A stretch of 48,893 bases of DNA from Clostridia bacterium (lineage in GTDB: Bacteria > Bacillota > Clostridia > UBA1381): assembly GCA_900756545.1 (NCBI GenBank), contig CAAEKO010000056.1:1-48893 (forward strand), in the 5' to 3' direction. How positions within the stretch are numbered: the first letter of the stretch is position 1; every line of letters starts with the position of its first letter. This document shows positions 40,867-48,893 of the stretch, in pieces. A program made the translations under genes and the position numbers. A model generated the notes under the pieces. The model worked only from the letters and a program-made list of their open reading frames with translations. It had not been told where the DNA came from and did not search any database.

Positions 40867-41272
40867 TTAAACCCCCTTTTTTAAAATTTCTTCAATTTTT
40901 TTCAACCCTTTATTGATTGATTTACTAACTGCCATCACACTTGTATGTTCTATCCTGGCTATCTGCGTCACGGTCATATCCTGAAAATAACGTGCGTAAA
41001 TCCGTTTGGCCTGTTTTTCTTTCAACGTTTGCATTGCCTTATATATTTCCTTATTTGTCACTTTGCGCTCATAGATTTCTTGCGGCGAAGCAGAAACAAA
41101 AACAATTCTATTGTCTATTCCCTCCCCGGCATTCAAAGAATAAAATGCCCTGTGATAGCGAATTTTTTCTTGTTGTGCCTTTTCATTCCGGACAAATTCT
41201 GCTATCGCCTGTGCAATTTCATCTGAAACTTCTATGTATATTTCTTCCGAACACCAAGGATACTCATCCTTT
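40867..41272 (-). pseudogene. Sigma-70 region 4-like regulator of a mobile element, 5' truncated
   Basis: The 130-odd residues match the small sigma-like proteins of conjugative transposons: DEYPWCSEEIYIEVSDEIA, FYSLNAGEGID, SPQEIYERKVTNKEIY, and a C-terminal helix-turn-helix with MTVTQIARIEHTSVMAVSKS. Intact relatives carry about 30 further N-terminal residues. Here the sequence upstream of about 41272 belongs to a DNA ligase fragment and the only start available is a TTG at 41283 inside it. It is likely inactive, though a shortened protein could be translated. Confidence 0.65.
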
Positions 41273-41434
41273 AAACTGCGCAATCACCAGTACAACCCTT
41301 CCGCCGTCTTTATACAAATATCCGTGGATGATGAAATCATCGTCCTTGAGATTCTTAAACTTCTTCCATTGATCCGTCCTTGTTCCAGGAAAATACAGGC
41401 TGTTCCTCTGCTTTGCCACGACTCCCTCCGCACA
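41264..41434 (-). pseudogene. ATP-dependent DNA ligase, C-terminal fragment
   Basis: Directly after the stop of the fucosidase gene, and in the same frame, the sequence reads AEGVVAKQRNSLYFPGTR followed by WKKFKNLKDDDFIIHGYLY and GRVVLVIAQFKG, then stops at 41264. EGVVAK with the following PGTRTDQWKK is the nucleotidyltransferase motif IV-V region of ATP-dependent ligases, and the rest is the start of their OB-fold. The catalytic lysine domain is absent. It is an orphan scrap between two junctions. Confidence 0.7.
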
Positions 41435-42781
41435 TTACTTCAAAAATATCTCTATTACGGGGTCAATAATATCACTCGTCAGCGTCGGCAGTGAAAACAC
41501 AACTATACCATCATTGTTATCCATGCCGATTCTCGCAACTTCCGTCTTGCCCTCTGAATACAAGACTTCGCTACCATCATGTAAAAACTGTGCATAATCT
41601 ATCTTGCCTGCTAAATTTCTCATGGTTAGGAATCTTGTTGCAGGATATTCAATCATATGGACATAAAGCCGTTTACCGTCCTCGCTCTGAGTCAGGCGCG
41701 TGCCAAGCGGAGCGATAAATTCGGGTTCCGCCATCGTGCATCCGTATATGGAACGGGAGTTGTACTTCATCCACTCCGCATACACTGCCAGCGACTTTTC
41801 CGCTCTCTTATCTATGTACCCGCGTGAAGTCGGCCCTACATTCATTATCAGGTTTCCTCCAAGCGCAACCGTGTTTATGAGCATATCTATCAGCCCCTTA
41901 GGGGATTTCCATGAATGCTCATCTCTGTAATATCCCCAGGAACCCGAAAACGTCTGACACGTCTCCCACGGTACAAGCTCTCCAGTTTGCGGATGCCTCG
42001 GCCACTGTGTGCACTGATACTGTTCCGGCGTCCAGATATCCTGGTCTATCTCACAACGGTTGTTGATTATCACCTCGGGCTGAAGCTTTCTGCACACCTC
42101 TATCAGCTTTTCCGACTCCCACTGTTCCTTACCCTTGCCGCCGCCGAACTGCATCCAATCATATGTATTATCGCCGCTGTCGTCAAGCGTTTTTTCTGAA
42201 TAAGAAAAGTCAAACCATAATATATCTATCTTCCCGTAATTTGTAAGCAGCTCAGTAACCTGATTCCGCATATACTCCGCATATTTTCTAACATCTCTGC
42301 CCTTGTCCATCTCCTCCGCATGCGGGTCATTCCTTCTTGGATGCTTTTTGTCTATAGGAAAGTCGGGATGATGCCAGTCAATCAACGAATAATATAATCC
42401 GACCTTCAAGCCCTCTGCACGGAAAGCATCGGCATATTCCTTGACAAGGTCTTTGTTGTACTTTGTATTCGTAATTTTATAATCCGTGTATTTTGAATCA
42501 AAAAGGCAAAAGCCCTCATGATGCTTGGTCGTCAGAACAACATACTTCATGCCTGCTGCTTTTGCCTGTCTTGCCCATTCTTTGACGTCCAGCATATCCG
42601 GATTAAAATAATCAAAGTATTTTTGATATTTCTCCTCCGATATTTCTTCAATTTTTTTCACCCATTCATGTCTTGCAGGCATCGTATATAATCCGAAATG
42701 AATAAACATTCCAAACCGATCATGTATAAACCACTCTGTATTACCCGGCGTTTTCCTAATGTTATTTTTATTACTTGACAA
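41435..42781 (-). CDS. GH29 alpha-L-fucosidase
   Basis: Removes alpha-L-fucose from glycans by a retaining mechanism. The 448-residue product shows GH29 features: WFIHDRFGMFIHFGLYTMPA, YVVLTTKHHEGFCLFDSKYT (substrate-binding His pair near 87-88), VGLYYSLIDWHHPDFP, and the nucleophile in ILWFDFSY (Asp near 191). GNLIMNVGPTSRG is the conserved later motif. No signal peptide, so it is probably intracellular or acts on imported oligosaccharides. The start is a TTG at 42781 with AAGGGGG 8 bases upstream. It is complete although its neighbours on both sides are fragments. The general acid lies outside the motifs I can place. Confidence 0.93.
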   Translation of the reverse strand: MSSNKNNIRKTPGNTEWFIHDRFGMFIHFGLYTMPARHEWVKKIEEISEEKYQKYFDYFNPDMLDVKEWARQAKAAGMKYVVLTTKHHEGFCLFDSKYTDYKITNTKYNKDLVKEYADAFRAEGLKVGLYYSLIDWHHPDFPIDKKHPRRNDPHAEEMDKGRDVRKYAEYMRNQVTELLTNYGKIDILWFDFSYSEKTLDDSGDNTYDWMQFGGGKGKEQWESEKLIEVCRKLQPEVIINNRCEIDQDIWTPEQYQCTQWPRHPQTGELVPWETCQTFSGSWGYYRDEHSWKSPKGLIDMLINTVALGGNLIMNVGPTSRGYIDKRAEKSLAVYAEWMKYNSRSIYGCTMAEPEFIAPLGTRLTQSEDGKRLYVHMIEYPATRFLTMRNLAGKIDYAQFLHDGSEVLYSEGKTEVARIGMDNNDGIVVFSLPTLTSDIIDPVIEIFLK

Positions 42782-42832
42782 TTATGTTTCCCCCTTATAA
42801 TTTGCTCTTACTTCTCCTTCAGCTGTTATCTG

Positions 42833-43680
42833 TTACTTAATTTTAAAAAGCCGTGCACTGTATACATTTTCAAGTTTTACCGTTAAATGCTTGTTAAAAA
42901 GCGCATGTCTGCACGGCAAGGCTGACGGATATAAAAGTTCGGCACTTGTGTATTCATCTATATATTTCGAAAGATCAAACATCTCGGTATCACTCTGCAA
43001 ATTGTTCCTCCATACAGCCAAAAAATTTTTTTCTGTCCGTTAAACCGAATGCATAAAAACCATTTTTGCTAATATTTATAAATTCACGATATGACTTATA
43101 TATACTTATTGCTTCACCTATCAGCGTTGTATTGAGTTCATCAACTCAATATGACCCGACAAATAAATAACCCCAAGCATTGATGTGACCATATTGTATG
43201 CTGTCTCTTCACCATTAAATTGAAGTGGTTTGTGTGCCGGCCGAGCCGAACGCTATAACATTAGCATTGCCATGATTCGACGCTCTGTACAGACCCAATT
43301 CATATAAATTATTGCATCTCTACTGTCCCTCGCCCTGCCAAGTAGATAAGCAGTAATATACGAAAAAACGCCTTTCATCGTCCCACGCAATCATTCCGTC
43401 CTCGCCAAGGCCGTTTATATGAGCACAGCTCACCTGGTTTAAGTTTAAGCTCTTTACTTGATGTATTTTTCATTGTTATGTATTGATTTGTTACTGAGTC
43501 ATATTGCTTCTTGAATACTTCAACGCAAAAATCATCAACCGTATATATTCCGTCATTTTTTTTCGTATTTGGTGTAATCAACTCCAGATTTTATAAACTC
43601 GGATTCGGAATCACCAAATTTTTTAGCGGAAAATTCGTTTTTGAGTCATCTGTTAGCATTTTTAAATGCTCCTCATTTCC
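42833..43680 (-). pseudogene. Decayed GH36-like alpha-galactosidase (C-terminal half)
   Basis: Several frames combine into the C-terminal half of a GH36-like glycosidase. 5' to 3' they read YTVDDFCVEVFKKQYDSVTN and KELKLKPGEL, then in a second frame INGLGEDGMIAWDDERRFF, then TAYNMVTSMLGVIYLSGHIE, then TLIGEAISIYKSYREFI with KFLAVWRNN, and finally the terminal LTVKLENVYSARLFKIK. LSGHIELMN, AVWRNN and the ARLF ending are typical of alpha-galactosidases. Frameshifts near 43440, 43230 and 43145 rule out expression. The catalytic aspartates are not in the surviving part. It lies just upstream of the fucosidase, suggesting a former glycosidase pair. Confidence 0.6.
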
Positions 43681-43695
43681 TTTTTGTTGTACGAA

Positions 43696-46284
43696 TCACC
43701 ATTCCTGATATGCAACAACCAGCTTGATAGTCGCACTATATGCCTGAATATATACGTCTGAGCAGTTAGAGCCGTACACATCGTATGTTTTTATGTCATT
43801 AATACTCCCGACTCTTATTTTTTCTTTCCCAGATGGGGCATAGATAAGCACCGGAATATCAGATAAGTTAAACACCTCGTCAAAGCTTTCCGCCGAATCA
43901 TAGCCAATCTGTATATTTTGCCCGACCTTTTTATTGGCATATCCCATTATTTGTCTGTAGCCGGCATTAATTGATAAATTTTTAGGTCTTGACGAACCAC
44001 CGTATTTAAATGCTACCGTCGCACCCTTTATGTCGCCTGCCTTATTCTTTGTAACATGCAAAATATCACCCGGCTTTATACCCTGACTTATAAGTGAATA
44101 TTCTCCGTCTGTCGTAAGGCTTACAGGACTACTGCCGCTGTATCCTTCAAGTTTCTCCGCAGCATCTCCAACGCTGTTCAGGGCTACACTTATTTCTTTA
44201 ACAAGAATATCCGCTTCATTAGATTTTGATATATACCACTCTTTTCCCTTGACTACAATAATGTCCGCATATTCAGCATCATCGCCTTCAACCTTATAAG
44301 CAGCCGCATTGTATGTATCATCAATACGAAGTTCCGAAAAGCTCTTTACGTCAAAATCTTCCTCCCTAGTCGAAAAGCTGTTTGGTACCGAAAAAATAAT
44401 CGTATCCGCATCCAGCATGATTTTATATCCAAGCTTTCCGACGCTCCCATTCTTTTTAAACAGGCTGCTGCTTGCCAATTCAACATAATTCACTAAGGAT
44501 TTACTTTCTGTTTCATCTGCATAGTCAACATATGCAGTATCTATCTGTTTAACTACCTCATTTGAATCAACTCTGAAAAGAGCCAACTGCTGCTTGGTTT
44601 GACCTTCTTCTGTCAGTGCATTGAGAATATCGCCCTGTTTCCATGTTTTTCCGTCAATCCGAACTTTACTGCCGCAGGAAAGTGTGACAAATTCTCCGTC
44701 CGAATTTATAATTTTAATTTGTACATTTTCATACTCGTCTTCATAGGCTCTGATAATATACGCAGGAAAATAGTTCTTGTTTTGGCTGTCAATATAAGCT
44801 ATTTTTCCTTTTACATCCAAATATGCCGTAACGCTGTTTCCTATTTTTACATTTCTCGTCGAATGATTGCTGACACATCCATACTCCGTGTCATTTATTG
44901 TCAGTGTAATTTCATTTTCCTCACTGCTTGTTTTTGAAACAGTACCCGATATCATTTTTTTTGAGATACAAATTTGCATTCTTTTTCCGCTTTCTGACTT
45001 ATACACGCATAATATATTGTCGGCAGTAATGTCTTCAAATGATTTTTTATTCCCATTCTCATCAAGAATATCTATTTTATCATAATTATTCTGCTCTAAA
45101 TTCAATGTTCTTGTTTTGTCTATTTTGTCATAAACCACCTGATTATACGAGTCAATGCTGCTTACGGAATAATTATCGTATTCCCATATTAGGGCTGTAT
45201 CGTAATCGCCTGTTTCATCGCGCTTAAACAACTTCAAATCATAACAACTTTTATTGAAATATTCCGCAACATCGCTTCCGACAAATTCTCCGTTAAAAAA
45301 TACAACAACGCCTTTTGAAATACTTACTTTTTGTCGTTTCCCAGTGCTGTTTGTATAAGACAGCACAAAATTTGCCTTATCGAAGGTTGCGTTTCTGTCA
45401 ACAGTAATCGCACGTGTATTTTCCCTATCTCTTTTCCACATTGCTACAACCTTTTTTACATCTGTATCCTCATCATAATGATATACAAAATCTATATTCT
45501 CGCCCAAATAATCAATTACATTTATCATATCATATAGATATTTTACATTATCAATAATGGCTGTATCCGGTTCATGGAATGGATCTCCCGTTGCATTTAT
45601 TTCATCACACGCCGTCATTTTCCCTTTCTCTTCATACAGATTAAACACCCTGTTTAAAAGAGTTTTATCATTCGGCCTGTATTCCGCATTATCTCCGCTT
45701 ATGCCGTCTATAACCAATTCCTCTATACAAAGGGCATTTTCAAGCAGCTTAAGCATATCATAAAGCGTTAAATACTCCGAAGCTCCGACACCGTCTAAAA
45801 GTTTAAGTCTTGACGCGATATTAATATAACCTGCGGGAAATCCTCCATCCGCTTCTGCGACATATCCGTAATTTAAAGCCGATACAATAATTTTAATAGC
45901 CTCGTTTCTTGTTATTTCCTTATCCGGATAAAACTTATTTTCGCCAGATCCGTGCAATATTCCTTTTTGAGTGAGGATACCTATCGCCCCTGCAGCCCAA
46001 TAATCACGAGGCACATCATGATAGTAAACATTATCAAAATCTGATGCATCCTCACCCAATATTTTAGCAACATAATCCGCAAACACCGATTTAGTAACTT
46101 TGTCGGAATACTGAGTTGTTTCCGTATCGTAATCGTCTCCTATCCCGACAAGCCGTAAAAAGTCCAAGGTTTTTTCAAGATTAACGGTGTTTTCCGTATT
46201 ATTACTGCCGGCATACACGCCTGGCACACTTGATATCATACAAACAATCATTGACATAAGCAGACAAATAAGCCTTTTATTCAT
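43696..46284 (-). CDS. Large secreted SLH protein (N-terminal SLH, beta-rich body), second copy type
   Basis: An 862-residue exported protein with signal peptide (MNKRLICLLMSMIVCMISS, cleavage after VYA). SLH-type repeats occupy about residues 40-200: VYYHDVPRDYWAAGAIGI, GILHGSGENKFYPDKEITR and GGFPAGYINIASRLKLL. The rest is a long beta-rich region with NIDFVYHYDEDTDVKKV, matching segments in 8392-9867 and 18923-21961. No catalytic motif seen. The start at ATG 46284 follows AAAGGGG; the open frame extends 19 codons further into the preceding gene without support. It follows the C-terminal-SLH protein by 29 bp, the same order as the pair at 18923-26127. Probably surface structure or binding. 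Confidence 0.82.
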   Translation of the reverse strand: MNKRLICLLMSMIVCMISSVPGVYAGSNNTENTVNLEKTLDFLRLVGIGDDYDTETTQYSDKVTKSVFADYVAKILGEDASDFDNVYYHDVPRDYWAAGAIGILTQKGILHGSGENKFYPDKEITRNEAIKIIVSALNYGYVAEADGGFPAGYINIASRLKLLDGVGASEYLTLYDMLKLLENALCIEELVIDGISGDNAEYRPNDKTLLNRVFNLYEEKGKMTACDEINATGDPFHEPDTAIIDNVKYLYDMINVIDYLGENIDFVYHYDEDTDVKKVVAMWKRDRENTRAITVDRNATFDKANFVLSYTNSTGKRQKVSISKGVVVFFNGEFVGSDVAEYFNKSCYDLKLFKRDETGDYDTALIWEYDNYSVSSIDSYNQVVYDKIDKTRTLNLEQNNYDKIDILDENGNKKSFEDITADNILCVYKSESGKRMQICISKKMISGTVSKTSSEENEITLTINDTEYGCVSNHSTRNVKIGNSVTAYLDVKGKIAYIDSQNKNYFPAYIIRAYEDEYENVQIKIINSDGEFVTLSCGSKVRIDGKTWKQGDILNALTEEGQTKQQLALFRVDSNEVVKQIDTAYVDYADETESKSLVNYVELASSSLFKKNGSVGKLGYKIMLDADTIIFSVPNSFSTREEDFDVKSFSELRIDDTYNAAAYKVEGDDAEYADIIVVKGKEWYISKSNEADILVKEISVALNSVGDAAEKLEGYSGSSPVSLTTDGEYSLISQGIKPGDILHVTKNKAGDIKGATVAFKYGGSSRPKNLSINAGYRQIMGYANKKVGQNIQIGYDSAESFDEVFNLSDIPVLIYAPSGKEKIRVGSINDIKTYDVYGSNCSDVYIQAYSATIKLVVAYQEW

Positions 46285-46313
46285 TATTATGTACCCCTTT
46301 CTTATTTCGCAAA

Positions 46314-47990
46314 TCATAGGCTGTTTATATAATTCAGGCAATTGTATATGATAACACTTGCTTCTGCGCGTGTCGCATTATTATGCGGTTTAAAACTGTT
46401 ATCATCCATACCGTTTACTATTCCGGCCGCTCCCATGTTTGAAACAGCCTCCAACGCATATGAGGATATATTTTCTTCATCGGCAAACACTTTTTTTCCG
46501 TTTTTAAGACCATACTTATTTCTTAAACCGTTATACATAATGACGCACATATCCTGTCGGGTAATGCTTTTACCTACGCCAAAGACTCTGTCATCTATGC
46601 CGTTGCAAACCTCTGCCGAATATGCTATGTTTACATACTTTGAATACCATGCCGTTTCATCGACATCTTCAAAAATATTTCCTTTGTATTCACTGTTTTC
46701 AAGTCCAAACAAGCATACGGCAAGCTTAATGAACTCCTCTCTCGAGATATCATCTCCAGGTGCAAACTCTGTTTCTGTTCTCCCTTGAATAATATTTTTG
46801 GAAAACAGCGTTGATATTGCTTCATAAGCCCACGGAACCGAATTTAAATCATTAAACTTAATCGGTATCTCCTCAGGCATACCGTAATTATTTGAAGTCG
46901 CAGTACCGGAATATGTCACGCTTATACCGGATGATCCACCCCTGTCGCCGCCTCCGGTGCCTCCGGTACCTTTATTATTGTTTGCCACAAGCTGATTGAA
47001 TTTATCAATGCATTCTCCAACCGTACTGTAATCACCGACTATTTTTGAATAATTATCCATAGATGCATCTTTTGTGTTTGCAGCAATTCCGTTTGAGCTT
47101 TTAAGTTTTGTCACATAGCCTTCAAAAAGATTTTTTATGTTAATGATACCGTCAGGATTTTTTACTACCGCCAAAACCAATGCTTCAAGAATTTTATCTT
47201 CAAAATTTTCCAGCATTGCTCCTTCGGTATCAAGCTTTAAGAAAAACTGGCTTAACACATTCTCGTTGCTCGTATACTTTTTATAATCACTCGTCAATGT
47301 ATCATCAGCAATATATATACTGTCTATCCATTCATCGGAAGACAACGTTTTTTTCTCTTTCAATGTTTCAATAATGACCGCACTGTTATACAGCTTTGTA
47401 TTTTTTACACTGTCATCCCGGTCAAGCTTTATTTTTTTTGCATAATCAAATAATAACTGCATTACTTTATCACTGTCTGTTATTACAGAATCATAATCGC
47501 TATTAAAACCTATTTTATAGGCGTTATCCTCAATATAACTTATAAATTCATCATTTATTATGTTACTTTCCAATGCACGTGTGTTTATATTGTCAATTAC
47601 ACTCTGATAGCTTGGGTTATCCATATAGTAGAATTTTTTTTCTCTCACACCATCATATCCCACTTGTCCGACATATGCCGTATACTCTCCCTCCGGGAGT
47701 TCTGAGCCCAAATCCGCCGTAACGGAAAATTGTCCGTCCGCTTCGATGACAATCTGATTATTGTATAAAACATGTTTTTCTGCCGCAGGCATACTGCCTT
47801 TTAACACGTCGGGAGATGTGTCTTTATCAAAAATAATAACACTCATTCTTCCTGGTTGTGCCATTCCGTTGAAATAAACCGTTCCCGTCTTGTAATCCAG
47901 TGCAACCTTGCAGTTAAAATCTTGCGCAAAGACATTACATGAAAAAAGAAACGTCATAGCAACTATTGTTATAAATATTCCGCGTTTCAT
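46314..47990 (-). CDS. Secreted protein with three C-terminal SLH repeats
   Basis: A 558-residue exported protein. Signal peptide, then a beta-sandwich-like N-domain (VALDYKTGTVYFNGMAQPG, MSVIIFDKD, GEYTAYVGQVGYDG), a helical middle region rich in Asp and Lys (about 130-330), a Gly/Ser linker (GTGGTGGGDRGG), and three SLH repeats over about 380-558 (VPWAYEAISTLFSKNIIQG, AWYSKYVNIAYSAEV, ISSYALEAVSNMGAAGIVNG). The start at ATG 47990 is preceded by AAAGGA; the frame extends upstream without a better site. It is the first gene of the second SLH pair. The N-domain resembles repeats used in clostridial exoproteins for adhesion; function not known. Confidence 0.85.
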   Translation of the reverse strand: MKRGIFITIVAMTFLFSCNVFAQDFNCKVALDYKTGTVYFNGMAQPGRMSVIIFDKDTSPDVLKGSMPAAEKHVLYNNQIVIEADGQFSVTADLGSELPEGEYTAYVGQVGYDGVREKKFYYMDNPSYQSVIDNINTRALESNIINDEFISYIEDNAYKIGFNSDYDSVITDSDKVMQLLFDYAKKIKLDRDDSVKNTKLYNSAVIIETLKEKKTLSSDEWIDSIYIADDTLTSDYKKYTSNENVLSQFFLKLDTEGAMLENFEDKILEALVLAVVKNPDGIINIKNLFEGYVTKLKSSNGIAANTKDASMDNYSKIVGDYSTVGECIDKFNQLVANNNKGTGGTGGGDRGGSSGISVTYSGTATSNNYGMPEEIPIKFNDLNSVPWAYEAISTLFSKNIIQGRTETEFAPGDDISREEFIKLAVCLFGLENSEYKGNIFEDVDETAWYSKYVNIAYSAEVCNGIDDRVFGVGKSITRQDMCVIMYNGLRNKYGLKNGKKVFADEENISSYALEAVSNMGAAGIVNGMDDNSFKPHNNATRAEASVIIYNCLNYINSL

Positions 47991-48052
47991 ATATTTTTTT
48001 GTCCTTTCTCTTAACAAAATACTGTTTCGCTGCTGCCTAAAAGCACTTAGTC

Positions 48053-48094
48053 AAACCTCGCTTATACAGGATTATCTCTGTACAAGCGAGGTTT
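48053..48094 (-). terminator. Probable terminator of the partial exoprotein gene
   Basis: AAACCTCGCTT (48053-48063) pairs with AAGCGAGGTTT (48084-48094); an inner TACAG/CTGTA pair extends the stem. On the minus strand it follows the stop of the exoprotein gene by 13 bases. The T-tract is poor, so efficiency is uncertain. Confidence 0.6.
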
Positions 48095-48107
48095 ACCTGT
48101 TGTATGT

Positions 48108-48893
48108 CTATTTCAAATCCACGGCGTCTGCAAAGGGTACTAAGGAATCCGTATCCCAGAACATAACTTTTACATTATTACTGCCGGTCAAACCATTAAC
48201 TGTATAAGTTACGGATGTGTTCCCTTTTTTATCCGCAGCAGCTAGGCTTATCGGTTCAAAAGAACATTTTACAAGCTTGTTTCCATTGTAGTAACTGAAA
48301 CATATAAAAGCATTCATGGATTTTCCAGTAGAATTTACATAATCCAGTTCAGCACTAACACTTTGCCCCTCAGCAAGACCATTGAGGGCTTCTATTTTTG
48401 TGCCATCCAAATTTTTCAGTACGAGTGTTGAGAAGATCTCTCCAGCATTTGTAGCAAAGTTCATTGTAAATGCATCTTCCATCGTTATACCCAGTTCATT
48501 TGTTACGTTTTTCAGCACACGTAAAGTATAAGTTTCCGACGCATTCAGCCGGTCAAAAATCTCAATCACATACTTTGGTCCGTCAAACATTCCTCTAAAC
48601 AATACGTTACCGCCTTTACTGTCTGTAATACTTATCTTATTGCGTACAGACAATTGATTCATAACGGTACCAAAATCCAATTTAATTTTATTTATATTGG
48701 GTGACATCGCTTCAGCAGTATTGATGATTTTTGTGTCATCATCGTAAAATTCAACCGTATCGTTCGAAAGCGATGGCGTTGCTAAACCGACATATTCTGC
48801 TGTGAAATCATCAAAATAAGTCACAGTTTCATTTAAAGTGCCTCCATAATGAGCAACACCGAACGCAGTTATTGAATTAACAGTGTACTTAGT
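48108..48893 (-). CDS. Extracellular multi-domain protein, C-terminal part (5' end outside window)
   Basis: The frame is open to the right edge, so at least 261 residues of a longer protein are seen; a methionine at 48824 is internal. Visible are TYFDDFTAEYVG, typical of the end of a CBM-like beta-sandwich, then an Ig-like domain (KIKLDFGTVMNQL, ISITDSKGGNV) and a C-terminal domain ending NNVKVMFWDTDSLVPFADA. The last motif resembles the KVFLWDS-type terminal domain common in clostridial glycan-degrading exoproteins. Catalytic modules, if any, lie outside the window. It could be in the same operon as the SLH pair downstream, but the hairpin at 48053-48094 separates them. Confidence 0.75.
   Translation of the reverse strand, partial: TKYTVNSITAFGVAHYGGTLNETVTYFDDFTAEYVGLATPSLSNDTVEFYDDDTKIINTAEAMSPNINKIKLDFGTVMNQLSVRNKISITDSKGGNVLFRGMFDGPKYVIEIFDRLNASETYTLRVLKNVTNELGITMEDAFTMNFATNAGEIFSTLVLKNLDGTKIEALNGLAEGQSVSAELDYVNSTGKSMNAFICFSYYNGNKLVKCSFEPISLAAADKKGNTSVTYTVNGLTGSNNVKVMFWDTDSLVPFADAVDLK

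Noticed and set aside
1..48893. CRISPR arrays, rRNA genes or classical riboswitches
   Set aside because: Reading both strands I saw no regularly spaced direct repeats, no rRNA sequence and no conserved riboswitch core.

Overview
The window looks like a chromosomal segment of an anaerobic Gram-positive bacterium of the class Clostridia. The evidence is Shine-Dalgarno sites of the GGAGG type, frequent TTG/GTG starts, the yicC-remA-gmk-rpoZ order typical of Firmicutes, S-layer homology (SLH) surface proteins, CUT1 sugar-ABC components without their own ATPase, and YesN/YesM-type sensors. A genus cannot be assigned from the sequence alone. Base composition is visibly GC-richer from 1 to about 34.4 kb than from about 37 kb to the right end.

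Region by region. (1) 1-4.0 kb: housekeeping genes rpoZ (cut by the window edge), gmk, remA and yicC on the minus strand, divergent from rqcH on the plus strand across a near-perfect palindrome. (2) 4.0-8.36 kb: a self-contained minus-strand transcription unit with its own promoter and terminator. It encodes an Asl-type D-aspartate ligase, an Asp/Glu racemase, and a 786-residue fusion of a MurE-type Mur ligase to a complete acetylglutamate kinase (ArgB) domain. The neighbours suggest a D-Asp cross-bridge cassette for peptidoglycan; the fused kinase is unexplained and is the most striking item in the window. (3) 8.39-10.54 kb: an SLH exoprotein and a glutathione peroxidase, each with its own terminator. 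(4) 10.85-34.37 kb: fourteen genes (including a newly noticed 44-codon ORF), all on the minus strand, with gaps below 90 bp and a terminator at the end. They read as one very long operon for capture, breakdown and uptake of a glycan: two permeases and a binding lipoprotein, a CBM32/beta-helix enzyme, two multi-module carbohydrate-binding proteins, two SLH proteins, two glycerophosphodiester phosphodiesterases, an MgtC-like protein, a GHL6-type hydrolase, a phosphomannose-isomerase-like cupin and a membrane AraC-type regulator. (5) 34.4-43.7 kb: a scrapyard of decayed and mobile DNA. It contains a truncated YesM-like sensor, a YgjV-like pseudogene, an IS3-like inverted repeat, structured noncoding hairpins, Rhs and stalk-domain fragments, an intact large serine recombinase beside an internally deleted one, a frameshifted recombinase-associated gene, a truncated sigma-like gene, a DNA ligase fragment, an intact GH29 alpha-L-fucosidase and a GH36-like pseudogene. 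(6) 43.7-48.9 kb: a second AT-rich pair of SLH proteins with the same two-gene architecture as the pair in region 4, and the C-terminal part of another exoprotein running off the window.

How the parts fit. The secreted proteins would bind and cut a glycan at the S-layer. The lipoprotein and permeases would import fragments, probably powered by a shared MsmX-type ATPase encoded elsewhere. The cupin and phosphodiesterases would process products, and the membrane AraC protein would sense the substrate. The two phosphodiesterases suggest, but do not prove, a glycerophosphate-decorated substrate.
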